Source: Siphonodentalium dalli (Eukaryota; Mollusca; Scaphopoda; Gadilida; Siphonodentaliidae). Taken from it: 64,000 nt of DNA. Of this stretch, positions 27,201 to 42,200 are shown piece after piece. The stretch is taken from contig CP136069.1 in NCBI GenBank assembly GCA_032622095.1, forward strand, positions 43,066,194-43,130,193, read 5' to 3'. The notes under the pieces were generated by a model. It worked only from the letters and a program-made list of their open reading frames with translations. It searched no databases and had not been told where the DNA came from. The number at the start of each line of letters is the position of its first letter. Positions within the stretch are counted from its first letter, which is position 1. A program made the translations under genes and the position numbers.

Positions 27201-30200
27201 ATTCAACAGCATGCAATGAAAATCATCAATCAGCAGTTGATATACATGTAGAGTCTTTATTTGCTTAAGAAACTGTCCAGTAACTTAAACAATATTTTAC
27301 CATATCAATTTATATGTGAACAGGTACAAAGTAACATAATTCTGATGAAAATCCAAATTTGAACTTGTGCAATTTGACCTGTATTTAGGGCCAGTAAACA
27401 AGCCTTGAATGTGTATGGGGGACTCACATATATAAGAGACTGAATTGGCACAGGGTTTAAGCAGATGATGTGTAAGCAGAATGAGGTCCCCAGATGGTGA
27501 ATTTGGTGCTAGCCTGCTATACAGGGTAGCATCACTAAATTCACTCTCTGGGGACCTCATTCTGCAAATGACAGACACACTATTTCAAGGCTTGCTAGTA
27601 AACTCACATAACATAACATTTCATTCATTCAATTCAGACTTACTGGGTTATCATCTGGAAACGAAAATTGAGTGCAAATTCCAACAAAAAGGGTAATAAT
27701 TCTGGTGAGAATAGGCGGGCAGAAAACAAATTCAAACTTGTGCAATTTAATTGTGCTAGTAAACCCACATGCCAATTTTCATTCCATTCAGTTGATACGA
27801 ACTAAAGTCATCATCCAGAAAACAGAAGTGAACGGATGTTACGACAGCCAGACAGACCAATATGTCTGTTTTTTATAAACAGTGTATACAAATTGATAAA
27901 TTGTAAATTTGGGATTATTTGTGTGGTCCAAACCTATATGCAATATCGGAACGTTAAAGGGACACAAGACACTTGCACTAAATGTGCAAAAATGTCTGTA
28001 ACACATCATCACTATAAAATAAACATGGAGAAATCTTTGTTCTTACAGGTATATGCATTATTGATAGTTCTTCACATAATGAAATTTTGAGCATTGAAAC
28101 CATAGTTATTTAAACAGAACTGTAAACCACATAATAAATCGCGTAGTTTTGTTTATAAATATGATTTACTGAATAGTTTTCAATGCTTTGGACTTTTCCA
28201 AACAATGTTTGCGATGCCACTTGCCAAATTTGCCAATGGCAAATATATCTCACATTTGGCAAAAAAATAATTTAATTTGGCAATAATTTTGGCAAGTCAC
28301 TTTTAGTTCCACTAGAAAATTGAAAATATTATACTATTTATTTCAGGAAATGTTTACAATATAATTGTATTAGTGGTGTGTTATGTGTTTAGGAAAAGGT
28401 AATACCTCTACCAGTTAGCTACAGTTAATCCGATACGATTAAGTTTGATGAGCAATGGATTACTAGTATGTATTGTGATGGTGATAACACAGCTACTCCT
28501 GAGTATATCCTCATTGTTTTGATGTGCCTTCAATAACAATGGTTTTGATATGCAACATCTCAATACTGGAGAGCTATTAATTATGAACTTAGAAAAAAGT
28601 CAATCAAATTTACATATACTTGCTATAAGTTGCTGATGATAGGTGTTTTACAGACTTTTATAAAATTGATGATTTTTCACATTTGACCTCTGCGAGTGAC
28701 TTATTTAACATTATGCCAAACCACTTTCTGAAATCAGTCAGTGAATAGTGTTCCTTATTTACTTAGGTCACATCTGCAAAATGCCTAGTTCAGTCATGAA
28801 CGTAGTGAATGCTGGAAGCGGTCATGTCAACATACACCATGTCCTGATCAATTAAGGTCAGTTCATGCTTGGATTATTGGGGTTTATCATCATTTCAGCT
28901 GCTGAATCATATGACAACATTGTCAGTTTAAAGGATGTGTGAAAGACCATGTAGAGGATTACCCTTGCCAATACGAACCTTAGATTGGGTCCTAATTTTA
29001 AATTTCCAAGGTTGTAAAGCTGAACATGAAAGCTTGGAAAACCTTGGTTGTAAAATTAGCCATTTACTGTATTGATATTTAATTTAAATCCACATTATAC
29101 TAATTAACTGTTTTTAGTGAATAGTTCATTGAAGTTTGGATGGAGCCTCGGTAAACGTGACATTAGTGAAGCTTGAATGAAACCTTTGTAAAGCTTAGAA
29201 GAAACCTCGGTAAATCTTGAAATAGTTTGGATGAAAACTTGGTAAACCTTGGAAAAGTTTCGATGAGACCTTGGAAAACCTTGGTAGCATCTGACCATTC
29301 ATCCAAGGTTGTCCAAGCTTTTCTGAGGTTTCATAGCATGAACTCAGAAGTAAACCTTGGCTGGCTCATCCAATGTTTCTTTGTCCAATACCATCCCAAT
29401 GATTTCAAAGATTGACCAATGTTTTCATCCAAGGACATCCAATGATGGTTTTGCAAGGGTACATTCACTGGGAGGAGACCACTCTAGAAACCAGCTACTC
29501 AAGAAATGCAACTGACAAACGTGCATGCCACCAATGAATAGGAACCCTTCTGCAATTGTATTATCTGTTGAACTTATTATTTTTAATTGTTTTAAGGGAA
29601 CTACTCATCAACAAATATTTAATAATCAAAGGGTTAAATATGAACATAATATTATATTAACTTACATTGATGATATAGCTCTGTCACTTAGTTCTAGACT
29701 AAGTGGTTGACACGTTGTAGATGGCAAAAATGTGTTCTGCATTCCAACTTGTTCTAGAACTAAACAATTGTAAACGGTTGGTAATAAGCATACACAGACG
29801 TGCTATTTCAATTCTATTCTCTGGGAAAGAAAATAATCTGATATAAGGCTTAGATATACTGCCCTTGTGGAGCATTTAAGGCATAGATGCATGGCCTTTG
29901 TTATAGGTTATAATTTAGAAATAACAGTTACCACATTATGAAAATGTCCTTAAGAATAATAGTATAGTATAATGATTGTATGAATGTGATATTATCCACA
30001 CAAAAACACTTTGTGTGAGCCAACTATTTGTTTAAAGACAGCACGTACATGTAAATAGTGTGCTATAAGCAAAACACTCAACACATGTAATTTAATGAGC
30101 GCTACACTGGTATGTGGTAAACAATGTGGTGGCCCTTTCAAACCAAAGTTCTGAAGTGGGGTCTCCCCGGTGTATCGCATACATTGGTGTTAGTTTACAT

Positions 30201-33200
30201 AACACAGCGTACTAACATGGCAATTGCATGCAATTTACGTGATAATTATTATTAGTATAAGAAGAAAAATTGTCTATAATATTCTTTCTTTTTTTGCCAG
30301 TCTTAATGGGTGAGACTATTTTAATAACAATACCGACCACCAACGATTACCGTATCTTTAAGAAATATCTTTTCTAGCCAACAATTTTAATACATTAAAT
30401 TATTTCTTACTGCTGGAGGAGAATCAACCCGGTATATTAATGTTCATCATTCAGTCGGAAATCTAACAATTCACTGATTATTGAGAAGGAACATACCCGG
30501 TATATCAATGTTCATCATTCAGTCGGAAATCTAACATTCACTGATTATTGAGAAGGAACATACCCGGTAAATCAATGTTCATCATTCTGTCAGAAATCTA
30601 ACATTCACTGATTATTGAGAAGGAACATACCCGGTATATCATGGTTCATCATTCAGTCGGAAATCTAACAATTCACTGATTATTGAGAAGGAACATACCC
30701 GGTATATAAATTTTCATCATTCAGTCGGAAATCTAACAATTCACTGGTTATTGAGAAGAAACATACCCGGTATCAATGTTCATCATTCAGTCGGAAATCT
30801 AACATTCACTGATTATTTAGAAGGAACATACCCGGTGTATCAATGTTCACCATTCAGTCGGAAATCTAACATTCACTGATTATTGAGAAGGAACATACCC
30901 GGTATATCAATGTTCATCATTCAGTCGGAAATCTAACATTCACTGATTATTGAGAAGGAACATACCCGGTATATCATGGTTCATCATTCAGTCGGAAATC
31001 TAACATTCACTGATTATTGAGAAGAAACATACCCGGTATATCAATGTTCATCATTCAGTGGGAAATCTAACATTCACTGATTATTGAGAAGGAACATACC
31101 CGGTATCAATGTTCACCATTCAGTCGGAAATCTAACAATTCGCTGATTATTGAGAGGGAACATACCCGGTATATCAATGTTCATCATTCAGTGGGAAATC
31201 TAACATTCACTGATTATTGAGAAGGAACATACCCGGTATATCAATGTTCATCATTCAGTGGGAAATCTAACATTCACTGATTATTGAGAAGAAACATACC
31301 CGGTATATCAATGTTCATCATTCAGTGGGAAATCTAACATTCACTGATTATTGAGAAGGAACATACCCGGTATATCAATGTTCATCATTCAGTGGGAAAT
31401 CTAACATTCACTGATTATTGAGAAGGAACATACCCGGTATATCAATGTTCATCATTCAGTGGGAAATCTAACATTCACTGATTATTGAGAAGAAACATAC
31501 CCGGTATCAATGTTCACCATTCAGTGGGAAATCTAACATGCACTGATTATACTCAGGGACCAGCCAAGAGGGAGATATGGGGGATATTTTATTCTTAGAA
31601 TGTTTCAATTCTCCCTCTTTTTGTCCCCGGGAGAAGTGACCTCTCAGCAATTCCAGAATGCATATGTCCAAACAGTGTACTTAACATGTAGTTGCTGATT
31701 ATTATGATGTGCTTACCACATGTAATGGGATTATAAATGGGTTTTTGCATTGCAAAATAATTATAGAATCATAGAAGGCTGATGTTGGGCTGTAAACTGA
31801 ATTTCAGCCTTAATGACTTCTCCTTGTTAATCCTTTCAGTGCCAAGTCCGTTTTTTTGTATCAACCCATATTTCCTTGATAATAATGATATCTTTGGAAA
31901 ATATAGAAAAAACGAACATTGAAATTGCCAGTCGTGATAATTTGTTTCCATTTTCAAACAAATTATGACCTAGCCAGGTTCCCGGCCCTGATACCTCAAG
32001 CAATAATTATGTAAAATTTACTTACCTTATTGGTACCGTTTTTATCTGTTTTAGTATACAGCGGTTTTATATATATTGGTATGGATCATGGTACTTGCGA
32101 ACGTCATGCATTGCTTTATTACAGATCTTAATGGGTTAACTGGAATGTGTGTATGTGCGTGATAGCATGAACGATGGTTTTACCGTGCATGCCGATTACT
32201 CACACACTCACCCAATGTTACTGGCGGGAAATTACAGCGGTCTGGGGGTCAGTCAGTAATTGGCTTCCAAAATGGTCAGAATCCTGATATATATATTTAT
32301 TGTATGCCTCCAATGTTGTGAAGAATATTTATAACATGGTACTCATATATACATGGTTGTTACACAAACTTAGATGTATACACAAGGAAGTGTATTATGC
32401 GTTAAGATCATTTTGATTTTCCGCGAATGCATCGACACATGATGAACAGGTAGGAGGATGAGTGTTATGAATATATGGTTTTATATTACTAGTAGCTGTG
32501 CTGTGATTATTCTGTTGATGCCTTTTAATATGATCTTAAATACACTTTATTGATCCGATTTCATTTGTTGTTGGACTTACTCTACAAGTTAACCCTTTAC
32601 CCAACAAAGCGGCCAAAAACGCCCAAATAAAGCTTCAACGGCCTAAAATATCTTCGGTCTGTCTCAATAACAACGGCCAAACAAATATGGATATCATTGG
32701 AACCGGTTCATTGACCACATTGTGATGGTTGCAGTTATGCCCTGTGCCAATGCATTCTCTTATATATGCGAGTCGACCATAGGTGGCCTCGCATATATAA
32801 GAGAATGCATTTTACCATTTTTTCTTACATTCTTTAACAATTTTATTATTTGTTCTTACATTTTTTAACATTTTTTATAATATTTTTCTACATTCTTTGA
32901 CAATTTTATCATTTTTAATATGTGTTAAGCCAATGCATTCTCTTATATATGCGAGGCGACCTATTGTCGACTCGCATATATAAGAGAATGTATTGTGACA
33001 GGGCCGTTCTGTTGGGTAAAGGGTTAAATCCAGCGGTATACAACACTTACAAATATTAAATAGACCTGAGACATCCACACTTGAGCAACTGTTTGGCACA
33101 CAAACCCCAACAGTTACTGTCAGTCCTCCAGCTGTCAAACCATGAACTTCAGACTGAAAAATAAAACTGCTTAGCACACTCGATCCACATGTTGCTCATT

Positions 33201-36200
33201 CAATTGAGGTTAAGGGTACACATAACAAGAGGTTGTACCTCAGGGGTTGGTATATTCCCCACAGTGCTAACTTGAAACATGTGCAGGATGAATACCAAAG
33301 AGAAAATGCAAAACATCACCAACACTTCAATTAAAGGCCTTGTGATCAAGCCTCTGTTTAGTGTGCCTGTCATTTGCAGAATGAGGTCCCCAGAGGGTGA
33401 ATTTAGCGAAGCTTTCCCGCATAGCAGATTAGCATCACTAAATTCACCCTCTGGTGACCTCTTTCTGCATGCATGGCCTCATCTGCTATCATATGGGAGA
33501 CTGAGACTCAGATTGAAGTTCCCAAATGGTGAATATTGTTATGTACACCCATTGGGAACCTCAATTATGCAATGTCGTCTGCCAATTTGGGGATATGCAT
33601 GTAGAGAAACTAAACTAAAAAAGAAATATGTGAAGAAGTTTATATAAAATTTATTATAAAGAAACTTTCCAGTGAAGATGAGGCCTAAGCAGAATGGGGT
33701 CCCCAGAGGGTGAATTTAGTGATGCAAGCCTGCTATGCGGGGTAGCATCATTAAATTCACCATCTGATGACATCATTCTGCGTGGCCTCATCTGCTTTGG
33801 GAGACATAGACTCAGACTGAAGTTCCCAAATGGTGAATATTGTGATGTACACCCATTGGGAACCTCGATTATGCAATTTGTCGTCTGCCAATTTGAGGAT
33901 ATAGAGAAACTAAACAGAAAAAGAAATAGAATCTATGTGAGGAAGGTTGTATAAAATTGATAATAAAGAAAATTTCCAGTGAAGATGAGGCCTAAGCAAA
34001 ATGAGGTCCCAAGAGGGTGAATTTAGTGATGCAAGCCTGCTATGCGGGATAGCGTCATAAAATTCACCCTCTGGGACCTCATTCTGCAAATGACAGGGAC
34101 ACTAAACTCAGACTTGCTTGTGATGGCTATAATATCCATACCATTTTACATAGATATATTATAACCCATGGTTGTGATACTCAGGTGGATGGACACAAAT
34201 AGGAAAATAAAGGAAGACAACTATATAAGGAAAATGCAAACAACATCATTGATCACTCTTTTTAAATCACTCCTGATGACAAACGTCCGTACAATATTTC
34301 ATTGAAGTCTGATGAACCTTGTCTGAGATATCTGCCCAGATGGACAAAATACAAAGTTTACAGACATGCAAACAATGATAACTTTAGAATTGAACGCTCG
34401 AAAAACATCATTGGCCCCTCTTTTGATAGCATGATGGACAACCCCATTTGTGGATATACCCCCAGATTGATGAACAGACAGGTGGATGGCTAGACAGATG
34501 GACAAAGTAAATCTATATCCCCCCCCCCATTTTTCATAAACAAATTTGGGTATAATAACCCTTTCATGAGGTTCATGATGGGAACTGCGCTGGTGCAGCA
34601 TTAATTATCATGCGCCAGTGCATTCTCTTATATATGTGAGTCTCCCATATCAATTAAGCGATTGTGAAAACTTGGTGGAATGGTGGAATGTATTGTGTCT
34701 TAAATCTTGGTGTTACACAATGCACCATAAGAGAATGGAGTAACATATTACACAATGCACCTCCTGGCATTATACTCCAGTACCATACTATACTGAGTAA
34801 CATATACATATGCTATGCTAAAAAAAAACACGACAATCCAGGCACATTAATGCGGCTGGCTACCTAATTCCACACTCCAACTACGACTACCACAAATTTT
34901 CTTTCTTTCCCCTGACCATAAGAGAATGGAATGCTATACCAACTGAAATAGTCACCATCATTCCGGACCAGGATGATGAACCAACTAAATCCATGCTGGA
35001 CGTCCCAGAAAACCAATTCGACCCAGTAAAGAATCCAATCAACTAATCATGAGTTCCAAATTCAAATCAAATTCAAATCAAATCAATTATTTTATCACAA
35101 ACCCTAATCATGAAGAGAAATTATCGCTAGTCGTTGCCAAAATAATAATTAGTCATAATCATCAGCCTGTTGATGGTGGACTGTAATCGGAAGAAGAAGA
35201 AGAAGAAGACTCCGACTTACTGTGAGATCATTAGGCTGCTTCACATCGGGATGATTGGAGAACACAGTCGAGCAATATTGGCCAGAGAACGATCTTGTTA
35301 AATTAGTCGTATCATTGTAATAAGAGTGGGAGATATTCACACATTCATCATAAGATCCAACAAAGTGTAACTTCCCCAGAAGAATTCCAGTCTCAACTTT
35401 GAACTCACTGTCAAGCACTGAAATGTAATTTATACAAAATAATTAGTTTGGATGATAGCTCATATAGATGGCTGATGGCAGATATGTCGTTTGAATGCTC
35501 GAATTATATTCCAATATAAATTGATAGAGGGAGTCAGTTTTTGGAGCATGACGTCGGCATTTTAATTACGAATGCAATGACGTCATATTTCATTATCATT
35601 AAGCATGGAATTAGAAAGGCTGGCTATGAATGTGATTGCCGCTGAAAAGCTGGCTCCATTTGTGACCGATTTAAAAAGCTGGCTACAAATGTGACTGGAG
35701 TTTTGTGACAATGGCCCCATCGGTGGAAGATTCAGTCGCAAAAACATGTTCTCATCTTCAAATGAAGGTTGGTACAATTTGTGTTTCAAAAATCATGAAC
35801 AAGTCTGCTAGAGCATACATTTAAAGAATGCCAAAACGAACATATCTCTTATTAATCAAGATTTTTCCCATTTGTAATATGTTTTCAATATGTCCAATGA
35901 CGACCTACATTTGCATAATTGTATGAGAAATGCACTGTATATTACTGTTACTTCGTTTGGAGGTATATGGTACAAATCAATGCAACAAGACAAAAAACAG
36001 CGAGTTATATATAGCTTAACTTTCAGCCATTATTCGAATAGACATATATATGTATCAGATCTAAGGAGGCACAGACTCTGTACGAGTCTCCATTGACACA
36101 TTTGCATATAGGTGCTTGCTTCAATGAGCGCGAACAAATTTAAAACACCGCATCTTCAAGCTCGTGTTGTTTATCACCTACAAGAACATCAAGAAGGGTG

Positions 36201-39200
36201 ATTTGAAAATATTAAAATCATACATATCATGTATGATCGAATCGAAATGAATCGGCAGCCCGATTCGCGAATTGAATCGAATCTCGACGCTTCGCATGTG
36301 ACTACTTCAGCTCAAACATGCATACAGCGAAACAACATCGGTGCTACTAGTATATCACATAATTATGTTCTACATCATACATGTGACCTAAATGTACTGA
36401 ACATACAAATTACAAAATCCTAGTATCTATTGAGTAGCCTCAATGTTTCCAAATGTTAGAAACTTTAAACCTGACACCCCCTATAAGGTTGGAAAATTTC
36501 CAATTGATGGTCATTTCAGTCAAAACTTTGAACTAAAAGTAGGAAAATATGTAAATTATGGTCTAAAAGAAAATATTCCCCACCAATAGATTGTTGGAAA
36601 ATCGATCTACGAAATCGATTTTAACCTATATATTGTTTCATGTGACATTTCCAACTATTGTTATTTCGGGCATGATATTTCGAACAGTAATGACCAAGGT
36701 TGATGGACATAGCTTAATTGGCACTCTGTAGTATTTTCGTGTATCTGCCTCTGTCCCGGCTATGTGCTTTATACGACACCCTTTCACTGTATGTATGGGT
36801 CTTTATATCCAGTGATTCCGGCATGCTACTTTTAGTTGGTTATGTTGATGAACCACACGCATGTCGAACTCCGGAGCCTTAAGCTGCTTTCACATACCTG
36901 ATGCAGTCCAGACGCATCCGATTTCAAAACGTTGCGGTTAACTGCGTTCTTGCACCACAACCCCAGTGATATATATGTATGGTTTGAAACGTTGTGCCTA
37001 TATAATCCGATAGCCGCATGCATCAGCAGCATGTGAGTGAAAGCAGATTTATACCCACATGTGTTGGCGGTCTATATTTGTTGAACTTGTGTGCACCAGT
37101 ATCTATTCAAACTAAGCCTGCATGTAGTATATGACTATATCTATATACGTACATACGTCTTAAAGAATTCAAACGGTTTCACTATCAAAGTTCGGTACCG
37201 GTACGGTAACCCTGAACTTGATATTAACATTCTTAAGAAATTTCAACACATACTTTACTTTAATAAGGAAATATATCTCTTGAAGTTGATTATAAACTAT
37301 ATTTATTCCTTTGGTCATTTGAAATTTAGAAATTGTTTGCAGATAACATCTACATGTATTAACCCGAGGACCATCGTGGAAATAAGTCTGCCCATTTATG
37401 GGTCAGACTTTTCAATGTTATCCTCGGTGCGATGGGTGAGTCTTATTACATCTTAAAGACCACTTCTTTAAAAAATCAATATATTTTATTCAATAAATTC
37501 TAATGAATGAAACGGAAATTAACCATTCAAATTAACGTTTGACACTGTTTAGATATTTTCTCTTATGTTTTAATAACTGCTGTATACAATTTAAATCTTA
37601 TGGTCCATTCATAATGTAGGATCTTTTTGTAATATGTTTTTACATCGCACCAAAGAAATCTATCTATCTATCTATATCTGATTTTATGACGTAACCAATT
37701 ATTAACGAACCAAAGCCGGACCCATTGGTCCGAATCGGCATCTCCAGTTTAGACCTAGTTTAAACTACCAGTTTAAACTGGGTTTTAGTAGTAAAACCAA
37801 GTTTTTCTCCACCGCTGGGACGACATAGATTTGGTCGATTGCGTTACCTGTGGGCCACACTTGTCCAATTGCAAGAATAGGAGGCGTGGTCTGTCTGTTT
37901 ATTATCGCTACTTGTCAATTCATTGTCCGGTCACGCGACCTGTTGTCGCTATATAATCTCCTAATCAGGGGAATAACCCGTGCGCTTTGAGAAATCACGA
38001 CGAATGCACGGTCTGTTGTATAACGGTTAGATATTATCTAATATCATGGACGAACGTGACTTTTGGAACTCAAATATATCTCTTGAGGGCATGGGTGGGG
38101 GCCCGCCACAAATACCCCATAGAAACACCACCACCCCGGGGGTACCATCCGGACGGGTGAAAATGGGTTTGGACCATTTTTGAGAACGGGAAGGATTTCG
38201 GCGAATTTGACGGCATGAATGGGTGGCTCGCCCATAATACCCGATAGAAACATCACCCCTCACCCCGGGATAACAGGGGTATGGACGGTAAGGATTTAGG
38301 CTAATTAATTTGGCAGCAGGAGTGGGTGGCACGATCAAAATACACCATAGAACCACCCCTACCCACCCCTCACCGGGGGGAGGGGTCCCACCAGAGGAGG
38401 TGGAAATTGGGTACGCCCAAATACCGAATAGAAATACCCCAACCCTCACCCCCGGGGAAGGGTACCTCAAATAACGCATATAAACACCCCACCCCTCGCA
38501 TCCGGGCGGGGTAGGGTGGGTTACCTCCCGAGGGGTGAAGATGGGATATGAACCATGTTCGAGAACAGAGAGGTCCGAATCGGCATCTCCAGTTTATACC
38601 TATAGTTTAAACTACCAGTTTAAACTGGGTTTTAGTAGAAAAACCAAGTTTTTCTCCACCGCTGGGACGACATAGATTTGGTCGAATGCGTCACCTGTGG
38701 GCCACACTTGTCCAATTGCAAGGATGGGAGGCGTGGTCTGTCTGTTTATTATCGTTACTTGTCAATGCATTGTCCGGTCACGCGACCTGTTGTCACTACC
38801 TAATCTTCTAATCAGGCGAATAAACCGTGCGCTTTGTGAAATCACGACGAATGCACGGTCTGTTGTATAGCGGTTAGATATTATCTAATATCATGGACGA
38901 ACATGACTTTCTGAACTCAAAAATATATCTTGAGGGCATGGGTGGGGGCCGCCACATATACCCCATAGAAACACCGTTATCCCTCCCCGGGGTACCATCC
39001 GGACGGGTGAAAATGGGGTATGGACCATTTTCGAGAACGGGAAGGATTTCGGCGAATTTGACGACATGAATGCTGCCAAAATACCCGATAGAAACATCAC
39101 CCCTCATCCCGGGAGAACTGAGGTATAGACCATTTTCGAGAACGGTAAGGATTTAGGCTAATTAATTTGGCAGCAGGAGTGGGTGGTCCGATCAAAATAC

Positions 39201-42200
39201 ACCATAGAACCCCCCCCCCCCCCCACCACCACCACACACCTCTAACCCGGGGGGGGGGGGGAGGTGCCACAGAGGAGGTGGAAATGGGATACGCCCAAAT
39301 ACCGAATAGAAACACCGCAGCCCTCACCCCCGGGGAAGGGTACCTCAAATAACCCACATAAACACCCCACCCCTCACATCCGGACCATGTTCGAGAACGA
39401 TAAGGATTTCGGCCAATTTGACGACAGGTGTGTGTGGCCCGCCCCAAATGTCCACTAGAAACACCCTACCCTCATCCCTCGAGGGTACCACCCTAACCCT
39501 TGGAACAAACGTCGCACTACCGACGAATCTAATTCAATTATAATTAGACTCGAGTTTAATTCATAATTCGTCTGTTGAAACAAACGTCGCATTTAATTCA
39601 AGACGAATCTAAATGATTTCTTAAAATGGCATAAAGCGTTCATCAAAACGGCTAAAATAGGAAGTTTTATATCAATTCTAAAACGTAAAATTTAGTGAGA
39701 AAATGTGGCTTTTGACTTCCAAGCGACGAAATTAATGTTACTATTCTGAGGAGTGGAAATTAGTGGTTTTATATCGCTATTTCGTAAGTATTTGATACAC
39801 ATTTTAGGTCGGACATGATAAAACGTTGTACCGTTTTAACCATTTAATAGCAAGTTGAGGTCAACGCGCTATATCACTATATATTGCGTCAGTATGCCTA
39901 TATAAAACCACGTGGTAAAATAAACATGGCGGGCAGGGACGTACTGCTATAGGGTCTCGGTTGGGGGGGGGGCTAATAAATTTGCGTAATTCAATTTGGA
40001 CCCCTTGGCTGTTCCTTCACATGCCTGGATAATAGACTATTCTGAATGGATCAGTAGACTTGTGATCATGCACTGGGCGGACCATGGTTCTGCCAGTAGA
40101 AGAAAAATCAGATATCTGAACCTGAAAATCCGATCATAGTTTGGCACAGCGGGAGAAAACTTTGAACATGAAAACCGCAAAAACCTATATAGCATTAGAC
40201 TGGCCTCAAGCTTTCCAAGTGCTGACAATTTCCAACCTGACACCCCCACGAAGGTTGGAAAATTTCCAACTGATGACCATTTAAGTTCATAATTTTGAGC
40301 AGAAGCATAGGAAAATAATTAGCAGTTTTTTTGGCTGGCCACGGGGGTCACGAGGGACCAGGACACAGGCCATTTCAGTCAAAATGTTGGACCAAAAGTA
40401 GGAAAATATGCAAATGTTGGTCTAAAAACAACAAATTCCCCAATAATTCATTGCTGGAAAATCAAATTACAAGAACAATTTCAACCCATCGTTGATGTTA
40501 AATTTGCACACGTCCATGCACAGTATAGCGTGTATACATATCCAAATGGAATAAATATTTATTTAGTGCGTCTACTCGCATTTAATTTGAAACAAACGTC
40601 GCATTTTCGTCGACTCGAATTCAAATACCACCAAATTACGTCATGCTCGTTGGTGTTTTCCAGTTTCAATTGGAATTCCCTCATTAGCATATCATTATGC
40701 AGCTCGTTTGCATGTCTCCGAATTAAATTCGAGTCGACGGTGATGCGACGTTTGTTTCAAACACGGATCTCAGACGCATCAGCAATTAAATTCGTGTTGA
40801 CCACACGCATTCTTCGTCGGTAGTGCGTCTACTCGCGTTTATTTGCAACAAACGTCGCACTACCGACGAATCTAATTCAAATAATTGAATTCGATTCGTC
40901 GGTAGTGCGACGTTTGTTCCAAGGGTTATGGGTAAAATGGGGTATGGAGCATTTTATTCCTTATTTGCAAAAATCATGCATCTGTCGGTCAATATTACGG
41001 CATGTGTATGTGGCCCGCCCAAATACCCCATAGAAACACCCCACCCTCACCCGGGTGTCGGAATGGGGTATGGACCGTTATCGAGAACGGTAAGGATATC
41101 GGCCAATATGACGGCATTGGTGGGCAGCCCGCCCTCAAATATAGTCCATAGAAACACCCCCACCCTCACCGCGGGTGGTTCTACCCGAGCGGGTGAAAAT
41201 CGGGTATGGACCTCGGGTGTGGGTTGTGGTGTTTCTAGTGGGGGGGGGGCATTTGGGGTGTGCCACCCACCGTTCTCGAAAATGGTCCAAAACCCATTTC
41301 ACCCCTGTCGGGGTGGTACCCCAGGGTGAGGGTGCTTCTAGGGGTAGTTGGAACGGGATACCCACTCCTGACGTCAAATTGACCGAAATCCTTACCGTTC
41401 TCGAAAATGGTCCATACTCCATACCCCATTTTCACCTCCTGAGGTGGTTCCCCCATGGTTGAGGGGTGGGCTGTTTCTATGGGACATTTGAGCGGGCCAT
41501 CCACCCATGCCGTCAAATCGGCCGAAACCCTTACCAGTCTCGAAAATGGTCCATATCCCATGTTCACCCCCCCCCCCCCCCGGAAGTGAGGGGTGGTGTG
41601 TTTCTATGGGTTATTTGGGGTGGGGTGTTTCTATGGGTTATTTGGGTGGGCCACCAACCCATGCGTCAAATTGACCGAAAGAGACCTTTTTGTGAATAAG
41701 GAATCAGTTTCAAAAGTCATGTTCGTGTCTAACGTGTCAAACTGATCAGTCCGATCCCTCCATGCTTTCAGTCGCCAAAGCGACATCCGAACGAGCGAAT
41801 TGCAAACAGACATATATAGCTAGAAATCATCCATCACATTGCCACATATTTTGTTAGAATTTATCTCATAATTACCGACATCGCCTCCCCGAATTCCACT
41901 AAGACTCTCCTGCATGTACATTGAGTGACAAACGCCCGAGCATAAACGCCTCCCCAATTCAAAATAAACACTCCCATACACGCGAAGAAACAACATCAAT
42001 ACTGGGCGAAAAAAATCGACAGAATAATTAAACCCACAAAACTAGGTTTTAGTCAAACCTGGGGTAGGGTGGTTTAACTTTGATGTTTTTTCAAAGTATA
42101 TTTAAAGGTACATTTTCGAGACGAGACGTATGGTACGTATAAATCATATATACAGAAGCTTATACTGATGACTATATAACCAATTCACCACAAACAATTA

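Noticed and set aside
29525-29710. Frame with 'YIDDI' resembling a reverse-transcriptase active site
   Set aside because: No other polymerase motif is near, and the frame is only 61 codons.
30416-31548. CRISPR-like appearance of the 17-copy array
   Set aside because: Whole 67-bp units are conserved without variable spacers, and the context is eukaryotic.
31710-31790. Candidate for the missing NRF-6-like exon, with a gaaattcag acceptor and gtaagc donor
   Set aside because: The frame exits in phase 0, while the next known exon requires phase 2, and the peptide shows no family similarity.
32035-32060. 20-bp segment with excellent splice signals on the minus strand
   Set aside because: Its length does not satisfy the required phases, and stops occur upstream in the only fitting frame.
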